Shown here: in pieces, positions 34,430 to 46,904 of the stretch
Layout of the letters: the number at the start of each line of letters is the position of its first letter
Numbering within the stretch: position 1 is the first letter of the stretch
NCBI RefSeq assembly: GCF_034190915.1
Contig: NW_026947485.1
Coordinates: 31,757,519-31,821,518, forward strand
From: Cavia porcellus
Taxonomy: Eukaryota > Chordata > Mammalia > Rodentia > Caviidae
Reading direction: 5' to 3'
Length of the DNA stretch: 64,000 bases
The notes under the pieces: generated by a model
Databases searched by the model: none
What the model was told of the DNA's origin: nothing
What the model saw: the letters and a program-made list of their open reading frames with translations, nothing else
Program-made: the position numbers and the translations under genes

Positions 34430-35735
34430 GCTAATTATACAGATACATTACAGTTTCTATGGTATTTCCATACATACCCACATCATGCTTAGTTCAAATC
34501 CTCCCTAAGAACGTATCTTGCTTTCCTTTCCCTCTCTCCTCTCATCTTAGCTCTCTTCTCCCTCCCTATTAGTTCCTCTCCTACTTTCAAATTATCTCTT
34601 GTTTGTTTGTTTGTTTGTTTGTTTGTTTTTTGTTGGGGGGTTTTTGGTAGATTCCACATATGAGAGAAAACAAGAAATCTTCCTGAGTCTGGTTGTTTTG
34701 CTTAATATAATCGTCTCCACTTCCTACCAATGGCATTTCTTTCTTCTTCATGGCTAAATAATAATCTATTGTGTATACCTTATTTCCTTGTCCATTAATC
34801 TGATGACAAGCACCTCAGCTGATTCCATAACTTAGCTATTATGAGTAGCACTGCAATAAATTCGGGTCTGCAGCTATCTCTTTTGTATGCTGACCTCATT
34901 CATAGGAATAGAGCTGGATCATATGGCAGTCCTATTTTTAGTTTTCAAAAGAACTTCTATACTTTGTTTCATAGTGGTTATGTTAATTTACATTGTATCA
35001 GGGTTTTTTCCTTCCCTCATCCTCACTACCATTTTTTATTTTGGAGTTTCTTGTTTATTTGTTTGCTGGGTTTGTTTTGGTAATAACCATTCTGATTAGA
35101 GTGAGCTGGAATCACAATATGATTTTGAATTGCATTTCCCTGATAACCAAAGATTTTGAGCATTTTTTCACCTATTAGTCATCTGTACTTCTTTTGAGAA
35201 GTGTTCATTCAGATAATTTTCCCATTTATTGATTTGGTTACTTCTTGTTTACTTTTTCGAGTCCTTTATATATTCTGGATATAAATTCTCTGACAGATGT
35301 ATACAGAGCCAAAATTTTGTCACATTTTGTACATTGTCTCTTCACTCTGTTGTTTCTTTTGCTGTGCAGACATGAACATCGATTGAACAGAACATAGAAT
35401 GCAGAAATAAACCCACATTTCTAGAGCCATCTGATTCTAGATAAGTGTGCCAAAAACACACATTAGAAGAAAAACAGCCTCTTCAATAAATGATGCTAGG
35501 GAAATTGGGTATCTAAATGGAGAACATTAACACTAAATTCTTCTCCTTCTAACCCTGTCAAAAACTGGACTAAAGCCCATATGTAAGACCTGAAACTGAA
35601 AATTCTATAGGAAGAAATAGGGTAAGCACTCGAAAATATTGCTACAGGCAAAGATTTCCTAAATGGGATTATAACAGTTCAAGAAATAAAAGCAAGAATT
35701 GACAATTAGAATTACATCAAATTAAAAAGAGACTT
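34430..35735 (-). mobile_element. 5'-inverted L1 insertion (twin-priming structure)
   Basis: From 34430 to about 35370 the sequence is antisense L1 3' end, with 'tattatgagtagcactgcaa' and, at the right end, 'cactctgttgtttcttttgc' then 'tgtgcagac'. From about 35371 to 35735 it switches to sense L1 ORF2 C-terminal text, from 'cctcttcaataaatgatgct' to 'atcaaattaaaaagagactt' then 'ctatc'. In L1 consensus order the two pieces are adjacent (..attaaaaag-cttct | gcacagcaaaag..), so this is one insertion whose 5' part was inverted. A (GTTT)n repeat sits at 34600-34631. Confidence 0.8.
34600..34631. repeat. (GTTT)n microsatellite
   Basis: Uninterrupted GTTT units within the antisense L1 3' region. Confidence 0.95.
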
Positions 35736-38271
35736 CTATCTTTTTGTTCTGCCTTTTTCAGTATGTGGCTTCTATTCTCAAATTCACTTTACAGTCCAGT
35801 ATGTGGCTGCTGCAACTATGGTCACCATGTCTGCACCAGCACCAGGAAATAAGAAGTCAGGAAGGACATGGGCACCACTGTCAGCTAACTCATCTCCAAA
35901 CTAGTTTTTCAAAGAATCATATAGCAACACCTTCACTTACATCTTGCTGGCCAGAACTTAGTTACTTGCTCTCATTAACCCCAAAGCAATCTCAGCAATG
36001 CAATCTTTTACCTGGGTACTTTCAACTAATAAGTGTTTTCAACTGGGAAAGAAGGCAAGAGTATGAACATTTAGGTCGGAAATCATCAGTTGATAATAGG
36101 GCCCAACCTCTGATTCACAGGAAATTTTCGAAGGGTGAACAGAGAAATGGACGACAGGAAGTTACTCAAAATTGCTCACAATTGTAACCAGGAAATTGTT
36201 TCCAGACAAGTAGACTGCCAGATGCCAAGCATAACAAATGAGAAAGGATTCTACCAAGGCCCATACTTTCAGTTTATAAGATATACGGAGAAAATGTAAG
36301 ATATGTTCACAGACAGGAACAGGGCTAGCATAGCAACAAACTTTCTACGAGAATCATTGGAAGCCAGAGTACACATGGAGCAGCATTTCCAAAATTCTGA
36401 CGACACTAGTAATAAAATGTATAGAAAATCTCAACTATTAATGAATATGTTTCAGAAGTAACCCAGGAAGAGAAGTATATAAAATAAAGGATACAGGAAA
36501 GCCAGCGTAAGAAGAAGGGAGTGGAGAGGAGATTCCCAGAAAGACAGCTATTCAACAGGACCAGGGAACAATCAGCCCACTTTGCAGTAGAACAGAATGG
36601 TTAGAGTGTCTGAAATGTGCACTGAGAAACTGTGGGAGGGGAAAAAAATATAGCAATAGATGCAAAGAAAACTACACAAATATAAAAAAATGAAGCAATT
36701 GCAAAACTAAATTTTTAGCTGCCATGTTAGAAGTTAGAAAATAAGGTCTAAAATAGATCAACTGAGAAATTTTAGTTTATGCATATCTTTGTTAAATATG
36801 GTCACTAAAAGAAGATTTAAAAAACCACAGAGCTGAGAGTAACTGCCTCCCTCTGCAGAAGAGAAGGGACAACAGGAACAAAGAGATTCTTTTTTATTTT
36901 ATCATTTTAGTACTATGTTTAAGCTATGTTCATTATCATTTATTTTCTAAATAAAACAAATAACATTGAAAATAAAAATGTTGTTGCTCCTCTGCTAAAT
37001 TACCAAAGCTGTTTCACATTATTCTCCATTAAAATTAAAAAGATAAAATACTAAATGAAATGAAATAATAAATTGATCTGCATTAAGCTTATCTTTATTA
37101 GGATTATAATATACCCATCAACCAATCCTATAGAATCTAGCAACCAATGTTTCTACTTTCAAGATTTTATTATCTCAGTTACAGCAACTACAAAAAATAT
37201 CATTTTATCTCAGGAAAGAACACACTCACACACGCATGTGGGCACATACACACACAGATGCCATTTCTGTCTATTCTCTCTGATTCTATTTGAAGTCTGT
37301 GGAACAAAAGATACTGTGGCCTGGTTTGCCAGGCACCAGATTGTTAAATTCCTGGGTTCTTAAGAAACCACTTTAACTGTTAATTTTTTAAAAAGCCAAG
37401 AATGCATTAATGAGATAAACTCTAGAAAGAATCTGTCAAATCGAATCAGGGAAGGAGACAGCTAACATAACATCTCTCCTTAGACAGGTATTGTTTGAAA
37501 ACTCACCATGCAAGTTTGTCACCGAGAAATCCAACTACTCAAAGCAGCATTTTCCTGGGTTGACAAAGACAGGATAGTGTGTATGTACTGTGTTATTTTT
37601 CTTGTACCCACAAGAGCCCACATGATTTTTTGTTGTTGTTGCTGCCTTGCAGAAAGGGTAGTTGACTGAAGAACCCAGAAAGCTTTTTTCTCTTTTCAGA
37701 TTAGAACTGGACAGCAATTAGCAGGTCTTTCATTGTGTCCAACAGAGCTGAGCAATGTAAGAGACAAGTCAAGCCTTTTTCCTTTTTCCACTGGCTAAGT
37801 TGGGGCTGTGTAATGAATGACCCCAATCAGTAGGAAGAGCAGAGAGAGAGTTCCATTTGTCCCTAAGAGAGCTCCATTCCTTCCCTTTCTTCGCTGGTTT
37901 GTGATTGTATTTCACAAACACAGAATTTCACCTATTAGTGGTGCTAGACCTTGGCCTCACTTCAAATTAACCCTGGGTTCTTAAATCAAGGTGTCTTTAG
38001 GAAATATCATTTTCAAAGTAAACCACCAAACAAGAGGTAAACAACAACAAAGCTTTGGGTTCTTGGGTCCTTGACTCACCCCTGGACTATGTAATAAGGA
38101 AACTTACTCAAGATGTAACGCTATGTGAGAAAAGCAGAATGTGTGTGTGCATGTCTGTAGATGGGTGTCTGTGTTTCAAAGAAATGCAATGAAATGTCTG
38201 ATTATCTATATTGTTGAATAACTAGGATGATTTGTAATCTATTTGGTTCTTTTCTTTGTGAGACTGTTTGT
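35736..38271. other. Unassigned; old repeat at about 35780-36010
   Basis: The first 250 bp ('cttgctggccagaacttagt', 'gtggctgctgcaactatgg') resembles an old mammalian interspersed repeat also glimpsed at 45355-45600, unnamed here. The open frame at 35744-36187 (147 codons) crosses it and shows no domain. The rest is AT-rich with no feature recognised. Confidence 0.35.
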
Positions 38272-38400
38272 TGTTTGGTGGTACTGAAGCTCTCCACCAC
38301 TGAACTACATCACCTTCCCCTTTTGATTTATTTTTATTTTGAAACATAGTTTAATAAGTTGTGCAGGCAGGACTTGAATTTGAGGCCCTCTTGTGCTGTG
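38272..38400 (-). mobile_element. ID-B1 composite SINE, antisense, degraded
   Basis: An ID-like part ('ctccaccactgaactacatc') is joined through 'ttgatttatttttattttg' to a B1-like part ('aagttgtgcaggcaggactt'). This antisense ID-then-B1 dimer is known from non-muroid rodents and supports the host assignment. Confidence 0.65.
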
Positions 38401-38624
38401 TTCAACCTGAAAATTTCCTTCTTGTAATTTTTTTGTAATTTAAAAAGTCTTTCTGCAGGGAACTAAAGAACCTTGATTTCTTTAGTATTAAAACTAAAAT
38501 AAAATATATCTTGAATAAAATTCTTTCATTTCTGTTTAAAGCAAAAGAATGTATGGTACCAGCCTAACTGGAGTGAAGGAGAAGGAGCAGATGAGGAGAG
38601 CTTGCTAATGGAGTTACTGCATGA

Positions 38625-39005
38625 GATCGCATTAGTCTGATTTGTGTTTGAAATACCTGATTCTGGTAGCTCAAGAGACCAAACAGCCTAGTGCTGGCAT
38701 CTGGTGAGGCTGCATTACAACATGAACATGGTTTTTCATGGTACAAGAGAGATCACATTGTGAGAGAGGAAGCAGGGCAATGAGTTGGGGCCAGGCCTGC
38801 TCCTTTTAAACAGCCTGCTCTCCTGGGAACTAAGTTACTCTCTGAGGACTAACCTCATCTGTGAGGCTGGTGTTAGTTCCTCCACACGCCTTAAAGTTCC
38901 CATGAGCTTTCCACACATTACATGGGGGACCAAGCTTCCAGAATATGAATCTTTTATGGTTTGGAAGACACAGGCAAATCACAGCAATGATCTTCATTTG
39001 TGTAT
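38625..39005 (-). mobile_element. MaLR-type LTR, antisense
   Basis: 'tttcatggtacaagagagat', 'gtgagagaggaagcaggg', 'ctccttttaaacagcctgct' then 'ctcctgggaacta' and 'gaatatgaatcttttatgg' follow the antisense order of an MST-like LTR. Confidence 0.6.
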
Positions 39006-39084
39006 ATGTGGAAAAGTCCAGAGTCTCAGAAACAGTATATAGTGATAACTAAGAGCAGAAGCCAAAGAGTGAAACTTGTTGTTT

Positions 39085-39165
39085 TGTGTGAATGAAATAA
39101 ATCCAGACAAGTAAAGTGCTTAGAACAATGCCTATCACATAGGTAGGAAATGTCTAATATTAGCT
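39085..39165 (+). repeat. MIR SINE 3' fragment
   Basis: 'taaagtgcttagaacaatgc' then 'ctatcacataggtagg' is the MIR 3' end. It runs straight into the trinucleotide repeat. Confidence 0.75.
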
Positions 39166-39222
39166 ACTACTACTACTATTATTAGCTACTACTACTACTA
39201 TTATTATTATTATTATTATTAT
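39157..39222. repeat. (TAC)n/(ATT)n trinucleotide repeat
   Basis: The word 'tagctactactactactatt' occurs twice in tandem, followed by about ten ATT units. It probably grew from the MIR end. Confidence 0.95.
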
Positions 39223-40479
39223 TGCAGCAAGATTTTTGCCTCTCCTTACCCCTTCAGTTCCTTTCTTCTATACAATAATAAACAATTGTTTATGTTCCTA
39301 CAGGAACTTTCAGGTATATTTTTTACTTGATAACATCTACATTATGATGCAGATTTTGGATGCAGGGAGATGTATAAGAGTCACGCCCTGAAATTCCTAT
39401 GCATTTTTTTCCTGTAAGATCCCATGGTCTTTGTTCTTAGCATGGCTCTCTAGTGGTATTTCATTTTTCAGCAAACTTTCCTTGGTTCTTTCCTTCTCCT
39501 GTCTTCATTCATGCTTCCCGGCTGCTGGTTCCAGTAGCCACGCAGGATAAATATATTCATCTGTTTAGGATATACTTTGATGTATGATCACCTCCTTTTA
39601 GCTGTTTTCCATGATACAGCCCCTTATTTTTACCAAGTTGTAGAAAGCTGATGGACACTTCCATTTGGCAAGCATGCTATTCTCTCTTTCTAGGTGGTCC
39701 AGTATATTCCTTTAATTTTACATTCTCTCTATTTTAGATGTGTAGGCATTGGGGCCAGAAGGACATACTTCAACAGGAAACACCCAGCAACCTTATATTT
39801 GAGTATTCCATCTTTTAGATGTGGAAAGAAGAGGACAAATGGTTTCTCTTTTTGAGAACTGACTGACCAAGGCCTGGCGATGCAATCTGATGCCTCCGCT
39901 CTTTCAACAAAGGAGCTGTCATTTTCCCTTGTTTCCAGTAAGTATCAATTTAACCCCATGTCAAGGGCCATCTTTCTTAAAACCTTAATGTGCAGAAATC
40001 AAGAGTTTAGAGAACAGTGAATTCCTGATCATCTTGCAAACAGCATGTCTCTATTTAGGGAGTATGAGCACAGATAGCCCCAAATGGCAGAACAACCTAG
40101 AACATATCTGTTTAACCTTGGACCACTTTTTACTTTAACACTTGGAATGTGTGAGGCTATTTTTCAGAAATGTGCTTTACTTTAAAAAAAAAAAAAAAAA
40201 ACAACAACAACAAAAAAGGTACAGAGTAGATCTCTGAGTCAGCATTGCTCAGAACCAGTTTCTTTCATGTTCTATCACTCCTTACCAAACGTTTGCATAA
40301 TTTCACACCAAACAAATGTGGCTGGAGTCCTTTCTCATTGAGGGGAACATAAGCACCCACTTTAGCTGTCATGCCACTTCTAAATTGTGTCTTCTTGGTG
40401 CAAAACTTTTCCCTGGACATGTGAGAAAAAGTAGGCTAGGTACTGTTTTTGTTAATTTATTAATCAACTCAAGATTTAT
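39223..40479. other. Unassigned; A-rich tract at about 40183-40216
   Basis: No gene recognised. The A-run plus (CAA)n at 40183-40216 might be the tail of an unrecognised retroelement. Confidence 0.35.
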
Positions 40480-41210
40480 TGAATGCTGGCTTATTATGTG
40501 ATACAAAAGGCGCTAGGTTTCAGTGGCACTAGGGCAATGACATTGTCCTGCCCTCACGGTAGAAATGAACAAATAAGCAGTTATAATATCACACTCTAAA
40601 TGCTTAAGTGGAACAGGGAAGAGGTGCTAAATACTCAGAGAGCTCTAGACTATCATGAGGGTTCAGGAAGCTTTCTCAGAATAGGCAAGCACTGACACTG
40701 AAGGAGAGAGAGATGTTCTCCAGTAAGGGAAAAGCTATTCCAAGATGGCAAAAGGGTTTGGATGAAGGCAGAGCCAGGACAGCATATGAATGTGAGGTTC
40801 CCAGAATGTTGGGACAGTTGGAATGCAGTGTGTGATGTTGGAAAAGCGGAGACAGATATAATGGGAAGCTTGTTCTTCTGGGTCTTTGTAGACAATATCA
40901 ACTATTTGCAGTTGATCCTGATATCCAAAGAAAGCAACTGAAGGAATTTAAGCAGATGAGTAAAACAAATAAAACTTCTCTTCAGGAAGATTATTATGAC
41001 TGCAGAGGAAATAATAATTGAAGGCAAGGAGCCTCCTTTGGACATGACAGCAATAGTCCAGGCCTGAATTGAAGCAGCTGCCACAGGATGCAAAGAGGAG
41101 AAGATGTCTGGGAGGCCAAATGAGAAGGGTTTTCTGATAGATCAGATGGTACTGGTGAAAGTCAAGAAGAAGGTTAGGATGAACCAAGTACAGGAATGGA
41201 GAGAATTGGT
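40480..41210 (+). repeat. Ancient mammalian interspersed repeat
   Basis: 'tgacattgtcctgccctcac', 'agctattccaagatggc', 'taatgggaagcttg', 'gaaggaatttaagcagatga' and 'agcaatagtccaggcctgaa' follow the same old repeat as 22085-23500. The family name is not assigned. Confidence 0.5.
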
Positions 41211-41794
41211 GGCAACCAGTGTTATTAGCAGAAATAAGTAATCTGGAAGGGCTTCCACTGCAATAGAATAGGTCCTGGCAGTACAGGATACAGATAAACT
41301 GAGATGTCCTAAGTCATACAAGTTGCAATTTTATTGAAGACAGGCAGCCTCAGATCTTGGAGTGAGCAGCGAGACAACAGTCCTATGGTACGGTAGCAAG
41401 ATGGTATTCTTTCTTATACACAGCTCTTCTCACCAGCCATGGAAGGTTTGCAAGTCCACTGACTGCTAAGCTTTCTTTTCATCATCAGATTTGGTGTCCA
41501 CAACTTGAGATTGTTAGACTGGTGCTGTGATAACAGGGGAAGGCCTTTAACAAGTGGTAAATCACTATAGCCCAATAACTGTTTCAACAAAGAAGCTAAT
41601 GGCACCCTTGTGGGTAATGGACTATATAAACTCAGAGGAGCCTAGAAAAAATAAGAAAAATATTCTTAGAAGGAGACAGATCTTGGAAGAAGTGGAGAAC
41701 AGACTCAGGATCTTCATTAATCCCTTGTTCTTCACTGCATTGACAGTCTCTTCTATGCACAGTGTAAAAGGAGGTGACCAATTATACAGACATA
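41211..41794. other. Unassigned intergenic sequence
   Basis: Short overlapping frames on both strands (41554-41835 plus, 41885-41622 minus), with no feature recognised. Confidence 0.35.
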
Positions 41795-41888
41795 CTATAT
41801 TTTGTGCAGTCATTTGTCCATTGATGAAAATTTGAGTTATCTTCATGTTTTGACTATTATGAACAGTGTTGCTATGAAAATTCACTTA

Positions 41889-42353
41889 TAGTAGTCCTTT
41901 CTTATCTATGGTTTCATGTGGTAAACTTCAGCCTTAAAATGTTAAATAGAATATTCTAGTCTAAATTTCTTATGTTCAAAGAACTGGTATTTTATTTAAT
42001 AACAGCCCCCCAAAATAAGAGTAATGATGATGACAATTTTAGTAGAGCATTTTGTTATAATTAATTTAGTTTATTATTCTTTTTTTTTTCTTTTTCCTTT
42101 TTTATTGGTACCGGGGATCGAACCCACGACTGCCTGCTTGCAGGGCAGGCGTTTATGCCGCTGAGGTAAATCCCCAGCCCCTTATTAGTTATTTTTATTA
42201 ATCTCTTACTGTACTAATTTGTAAATTGAACTTTACCTTAGATGTGAATGTATAGGAAAAACATATATCTATAGAGTTTGATACTCATTCAGTTTTGGGC
42301 ACTCATTGGAGGGTCCTGGAATATAACCCCCACGAATATGGAAGGACTGTAGT
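41889..42353 (+). mobile_element. Tigger-like non-autonomous DNA transposon
   Basis: It is inserted at a TA (…cttaTA | gtagtcc … ggactgtag | TAcaaa…), with terminal inverted ends gtagtcctttcttatctatg and 'atatggaaggactgtag'. The right half has 'ctcttactgtactaatttgt', 'tataggaaaaacatatatct' and 'ggagggtcctggaatataac', the Tigger-type 3' half. An ID SINE is inside. No transposase frame. Confidence 0.75.
42079..42182 (-). mobile_element. ID-type SINE, antisense, inside the Tigger-like element
   Basis: The T-run, then 'ttggtaccggggatcgaacc' (B box reversed), 'gcttgcagggcaggcg' and 'gctgaggtaaatccccagcc'. Close to the copy at 55695-55809 in the opposite orientation. Flanked by ttatta on both sides. 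Confidence 0.93.
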
Positions 42354-42619
42354 ACAAATTTTTATTTGAATTCTTGTGTTGAATTCTTTTTAGTAAATAT
42401 GTGGAAGTAAAATTTCTGGATCATATGATAATTCTGTACTTAACTTTTGGAAAATATTCAAACCATCTTACACAGTAGCTCTTTACCAGCAGTGTATGAG
42501 GGTTCCAACTTGGTGACAACTTGGCCAAAACCAGTTACTTTATATTTTTCACTGGTTATCTTAGTGGGTGAGATATGGTATCTCACTGTAGTTCCAAGAC
42601 TTTATTTTAGATGCTTATG

Positions 42620-43145
42620 ATTCTCAAAACCTCTACTAAGTATTTTCCCATAAGAAATAAAATTATTATTTGCAAGAGATAATCAAAGTAGTCTTATTTG
42701 TAATATTCCAAAACTAAAAACAACTTAAGCGTCCACCAACACTTAAGTGAGTAAACAAATGTTGGCACATCCATATAATTAAATACCAACCAGTAGTGAA
42801 ATTGTAAATAACTAATAATGAAATCGATCAATTATTTTAAAAGCCATGCATAACTCATAGGTGTATCTCAAGTCATCATGTATAATCCTAGTATACAAAG
42901 CTCTAAAAAAAAGACAAAACTAATTACAGTACCAGATCTATGGTTACCTGGGACTGGATGTAGTGACTGGTGACAAAAAAAAAACACACACAAGCAAAAT
43001 CCTGGAGTGATGTAATCAGTTTTTATCTTGGCAAAGGTGACAGCTTCACCATAGTATATATTTGTTAGTATTCAATGAATTATACACTTAAAAATAAGTG
43101 TACGTTATTCATATAAATTTTCCCTTAGTTACATTAAAAGAAGAC
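42620..43145 (+). mobile_element. L1M 3' UTR fragment, sense
   Basis: 'aaaacaacttaagcgtccac', 'aagtgagtaaacaaatgttg', 'tatggttacctgggactgg' and 'tcaatgaattatacacttaa' follow the sense order of an old L1M 3' end. The orientation is opposite to the fragment on its left, and they overlap in consensus, so they are separate insertions. Confidence 0.75.
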
Positions 43146-44007
43146 TTTTAGAGCCTCTCAAGTGGGTAGCTCAAGGCTGTAAATCCAACTTGTCCTTTTC
43201 TTCCACAATTCAGATAGGCTGAATTGGGATCCTACAACAGACAGTATGCGCTAGCTTCTATGCTGTGAATTAGGGGCACAATACTCATGTCCCCTAAGAT
43301 CTAGTCTGAAAGGCAGATATTAATCTAGTTATCAAAAATTATTGCTATTCTTTTACTATAATGACCTAATTATCAAAAATATCATTACAACTATAATGTA
43401 CGTTACACAAGAAAAGTACACAAAGCTATGAGTGAGATCCAGGAAAGTGATGGCAAAATTTAGTTGAAATATGAAAAATTAAGAGAATCTCATCCTTGCT
43501 GTGTTACCTACAAACATGGAAAAGCACATTTAAAGGGTCTGTACGAAGGAAGGACATTACCTGTTGAAGGTTTTGCATACAGGCCAGCATGACTGAAGTT
43601 CAGAGATGAGAAGAGATGGCTGGGAAAGATGTTTGGAGAGAAGGTTAGGGCAGACTTTCTGACAAAGCTCAGGATCTTGGTTATTACCATCATTACAAAA
43701 GAAGGTCTTGAAATACAGATAATGGAAGTTAATAAGATTGGCTTTGAGATTCAAAATGATCTCTCTGGCCACCTTGTGAATAATGGTTTGGGAAAGAAAA
43801 TTAGAATGTTTACAGAAGGACCAGCTGCTATGATCAAAATGAAGTAGGTCCTCAAAGGTTCCTATGTTGGAGGCTTGCTCTTCAGTGTGGTGGTGTTGAA
43901 ATCGTGGGTCCTTAAGAGGTGGGATCCAGTGGAAGTTGGTTAGTTCATATAGAGTGTGCCCTAGGAAAGAGTTAAGGAAGTTCTCCTGGGACATTAATTA
44001 GTCCTTC
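43146..44007. other. Unassigned; partly old repeat
   Basis: The part at 43560-43660 resembles the ancient repeat at 40480-41210. The minus frame at 43994-43557 (145 codons) has no recognisable domain and is not kept as a gene. Confidence 0.3.
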
Positions 44008-44349
44008 TGGTGGTTAATCTCAATTGTCAATTTGACTGGCTTGGGAAATTCTAAGGAATTTAGGAAAGCCCACTCTGGATGTTTCTGAGTAGGTCGTAAA
44101 GGCATAACTGCAGGTATTACACCTGGTGCCCTTGTCCCTTTATCTCCAGCACCTTCCTTCTTCTCTACTTCCTTGGCACATTGACCTAAGAATTTTTGCT
44201 CCACTGTGTCCTTTCACCATATATTTCTGCCTTGGAGCCAGCCAACCATGGACTGAATACCTTGAAACCTTGAGCCAAACTAAACCTCTCCTTCCTAAAC
44301 TGTGATGTCACGTATTATGTTCCAGTGATGGGGAAACTGACTAATACAG
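44008..44349 (+). mobile_element. ERVL/MaLR-type LTR
   Basis: The head 'tggttaatctcaattgtcaa' then 'tttgactgg' is ERVL-like. The end has 'cttggagccagccaaccatg', 'gagccaaactaaacctctcc' and 'gaaactgactaatacag', as in rodent ERVL/MaLR LTRs. Nearly full-length but diverged. Confidence 0.75.
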
Positions 44350-44359
44350 CTTCCCTGAG

Positions 44360-44625
44360 ACTGAGTTATAAGAGCAATCTGGACCCTTGAACTGCTTGTA
44401 GCTTTCTGCCTCAACAAATGATCTCTCTCACACACAACAGCTAATACCATTGTGGCAGCCTCTGGGAAGACTAGGAAGTGAAGCAGCCACAGGGGTCCTT
44501 ACCAGAGCCAGTACTATGCTATTTGGACTTTCAGCCTCTAAAACTGTGAGCTAACAGAATCTCTTTTTAAAAATAGTTACACACCCTCAAGAATCTCATT
44601 ATAGTGATGAAAAACTAATGCACTA
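44360..44625 (+). mobile_element. MaLR LTR 3' half
   Basis: 'ctttcagcctctaaaactgt' then 'gagctaacagaatctc', with 'gatgaaaaactaatgcac' at the end. Directly follows the LTR at 44008-44349. Confidence 0.6.
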
Positions 44626-46904
44626 GATAATATGTTATTACTGAAATCCTGACAGTGTCTTTTTTATGGGGATGGTGGTTGTGGTGGTGGTGGTAGTACA
44701 GATGGGTGAGATTGGACAGATTCAACAGCTAAGGTTTGATATTTCTCTCTGCATGGGTGGAAAGATGGGCAGCAATGAGAGAGAACCAAGTTTTGGACAA
44801 AGATCATGAGTTCTGTTTGGATGTAGGGAGTTTGAGGCTCCTGGACTACCACAATCTTTCAAGTTTTCATTCTCCTGAAATGTTTTCTCTTCCCCAGTTT
44901 CTAGCAGGAGAAATTCCTGTTCATCCACGGAAGCTCAGCTCAGCTAACTCTATCCTTTACTACCTCCCATAGGCAGACTCCATTAATTTTGTTTTAGCTC
45001 TGTATCTAGGACATACTCCTCCATGGCAGAGAATTGCAATATTCTATTTACAAGTTTGTGTCCACTACTAAGCTATTAGCTCCCTAGGTGAAGGACTGTG
45101 AATCCATCTTTGCATGTCCAGCCTCACCTTATAATAGCTGATCTACAAATAATTGAGGAATGGAAGTGCATACATGTAGAAAACAGATAAGATTTCTATT
45201 GTGTTTTTCTCTTGGAGCTCAGGAAGATACAGAACAGTTATAAATACATGTATGTAATCAGAAGATGAGCCATTGTAGGTAGACGGTGAATGACGGGAGT
45301 AGAATAAGAGATTTTTTCCTTTAACTGTGTCATTTCATTAGTTAGGAATATATACGGTCACAAGATAAGAAAACCCAATCTCATTGGCTTAAACAAACAA
45401 GGGCTATTTTCTCACATAATGAGTAGTTTACAGGTGGACAGTTGTTGACTTCAGTTCAGGTGCCTAGCAATACCATTCTGACTCTATTTCCCAATGTGTT
45501 GTCCTGAACTATTGGACCTGGACCTTATACTCACAGTGTCTTGGTTGTAACCTGTTGGTAGCACCTCTTCATCTGGTCCATAAAGACAGTGGGAAATAGA
45601 AAGGCAAAAAGAGTTTTTGAACGGCTCCCCCAACTAACTCTTCTCTCAAATTATTGATCAGAACTTGCCCTGACTTTCTTAGCAGTAAGAAACACTGGAC
45701 AATCTGGAAGGGAGCTGTCATGGTGGTCTTGGTCCATCATGATTCTGGGTTCTGTGCCCAGGAAGAACCAGGGAATGGCATGGCTTTTGGGGAGATGACT
45801 CACAGGGCTGCTGCTGAACAAATGTCACCTACCTAGAAAGAGCTAGTTTCTCCTCGGCAATATACACCATCTTGGGCTGCTGGGGGAGAAGGAATCTTTT
45901 GTAATGTCCACAGAAAAGAGGTGTTAATGGCAGGAATAGTAGGCATACTTGTGAGATACTGGGCTTGAATGTAAGGCCTCATGAAGCTTTCAGCACCAAA
46001 TGTCCCAATTTTCCAGATTCCTCATTTACTGCCTTCACAGCCTTTCAAACCAGGCATTAAAAACAACAGCAGCAGCAACAACAACAACAAATTACCTAAT
46101 CCATGTCAGTACCCATCCCTCTTGTAAGATAGATAATAGCCTTTCCATCCAACCCACTCATGCTTGAGCTGCAGTCTCTCCAGGCCTACAGAAATGCCTT
46201 ATCTGCAAATTCAACCTTCCATCCTTTTTGAATTAGAAACCAGTAGTTAAGTATTTAATGAGAGTGGCCATTGGGAGTTTCTAGAAAATGTTGTAGATTT
46301 TCTTTTAATAGCACAATAAAAGTAGCTTATGACTTTCAAGTTTGGAATATATTCTTCAGGTTTCATGTACACTGCTATTTATTATGGTCCTAAAGAAGAC
46401 AGGGCAGGAGGAACACAGGACCAGTGGAGGGAACAAGCACTTTGGTTTCCTCCAACCACCCACACACCCTTTTTCACCTAAATCAAAAGAGAAAACCATG
46501 TTCTTGACAACACAGTGGTGAAAGACATCCTGAGAGTATTATTAAGCTTTGCTATAAACATAAGCCTACACACTGTCGGGCTATAAACACAGCTAATTAA
46601 GAAAGCAGCTGAAGGCTGCTTGGGGAACTTACTTTGAGAGCAGCTGCTACAAAATCTAAACCTGGAGACAGGTTGCAATCCATGTGTGAGAACCCCTCTG
46701 CTGGCACCAATGCTCCTTCCGTTGTTCCCATGCCCTACTACTAGCCTCCTGAGAACACTGAGCACAGGCCTCTTTTCCGCTCCAGATCCTGCACTCCTCA
46801 CCAGCATACCCTGGGACCCCAAAGAGCCTCTGGCTCATAGGTACTCAAACACTGAAAGAGCTAGTCAAGAGTTCAAGAGTACAGTTTTCATTGGTTGTAT
46901 CAAT
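44626..46904. other. Unassigned; old repeat piece and (CAA)n
   Basis: A GGT-rich tract lies at 44670-44696 and a (CAG/CAA)n at about 46063-46090. The 45355-45600 stretch ('tctcattggcttaaacaaac') looks like an unnamed old repeat. The minus frame at 46822-46478 (114 codons) adjoins the ERV pol relic, but I see no integrase or envelope features in it. Confidence 0.3.

Larger units (their letters stand above)
41795..42600 (-). mobile_element. L1M 3' end, antisense, split by a Tigger-like element
   Basis: 'gtcatttgtccattgatgaa' and 'tattatgaacagtgttgcta' at 41806-41870 resume after the insertion with 'ttctggatcatatgata' and 'ccagcagtgtatgagggttc', then 'gatatggtatctcactgta'. This is the standard antisense order of an old mammalian L1 3' region. 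Confidence 0.75.

Noticed and set aside
35744..36187. 147-codon plus frame
   Set aside because: It shows no domain or conserved feature and crosses what looks like an old interspersed repeat.
39157..39222. CRISPR-like array
   Set aside because: This is a trinucleotide microsatellite in mammalian DNA. There are no spaced repeats with unique spacers anywhere in the window.
41795..43145. Twin-priming inversion joining the two L1M pieces
   Set aside because: The two oppositely oriented pieces overlap in consensus rather than meeting at a breakpoint, so they are separate insertions.
43557..43994. 145-codon minus frame
   Set aside because: No recognisable domain, and it overlaps old repeat-like sequence.
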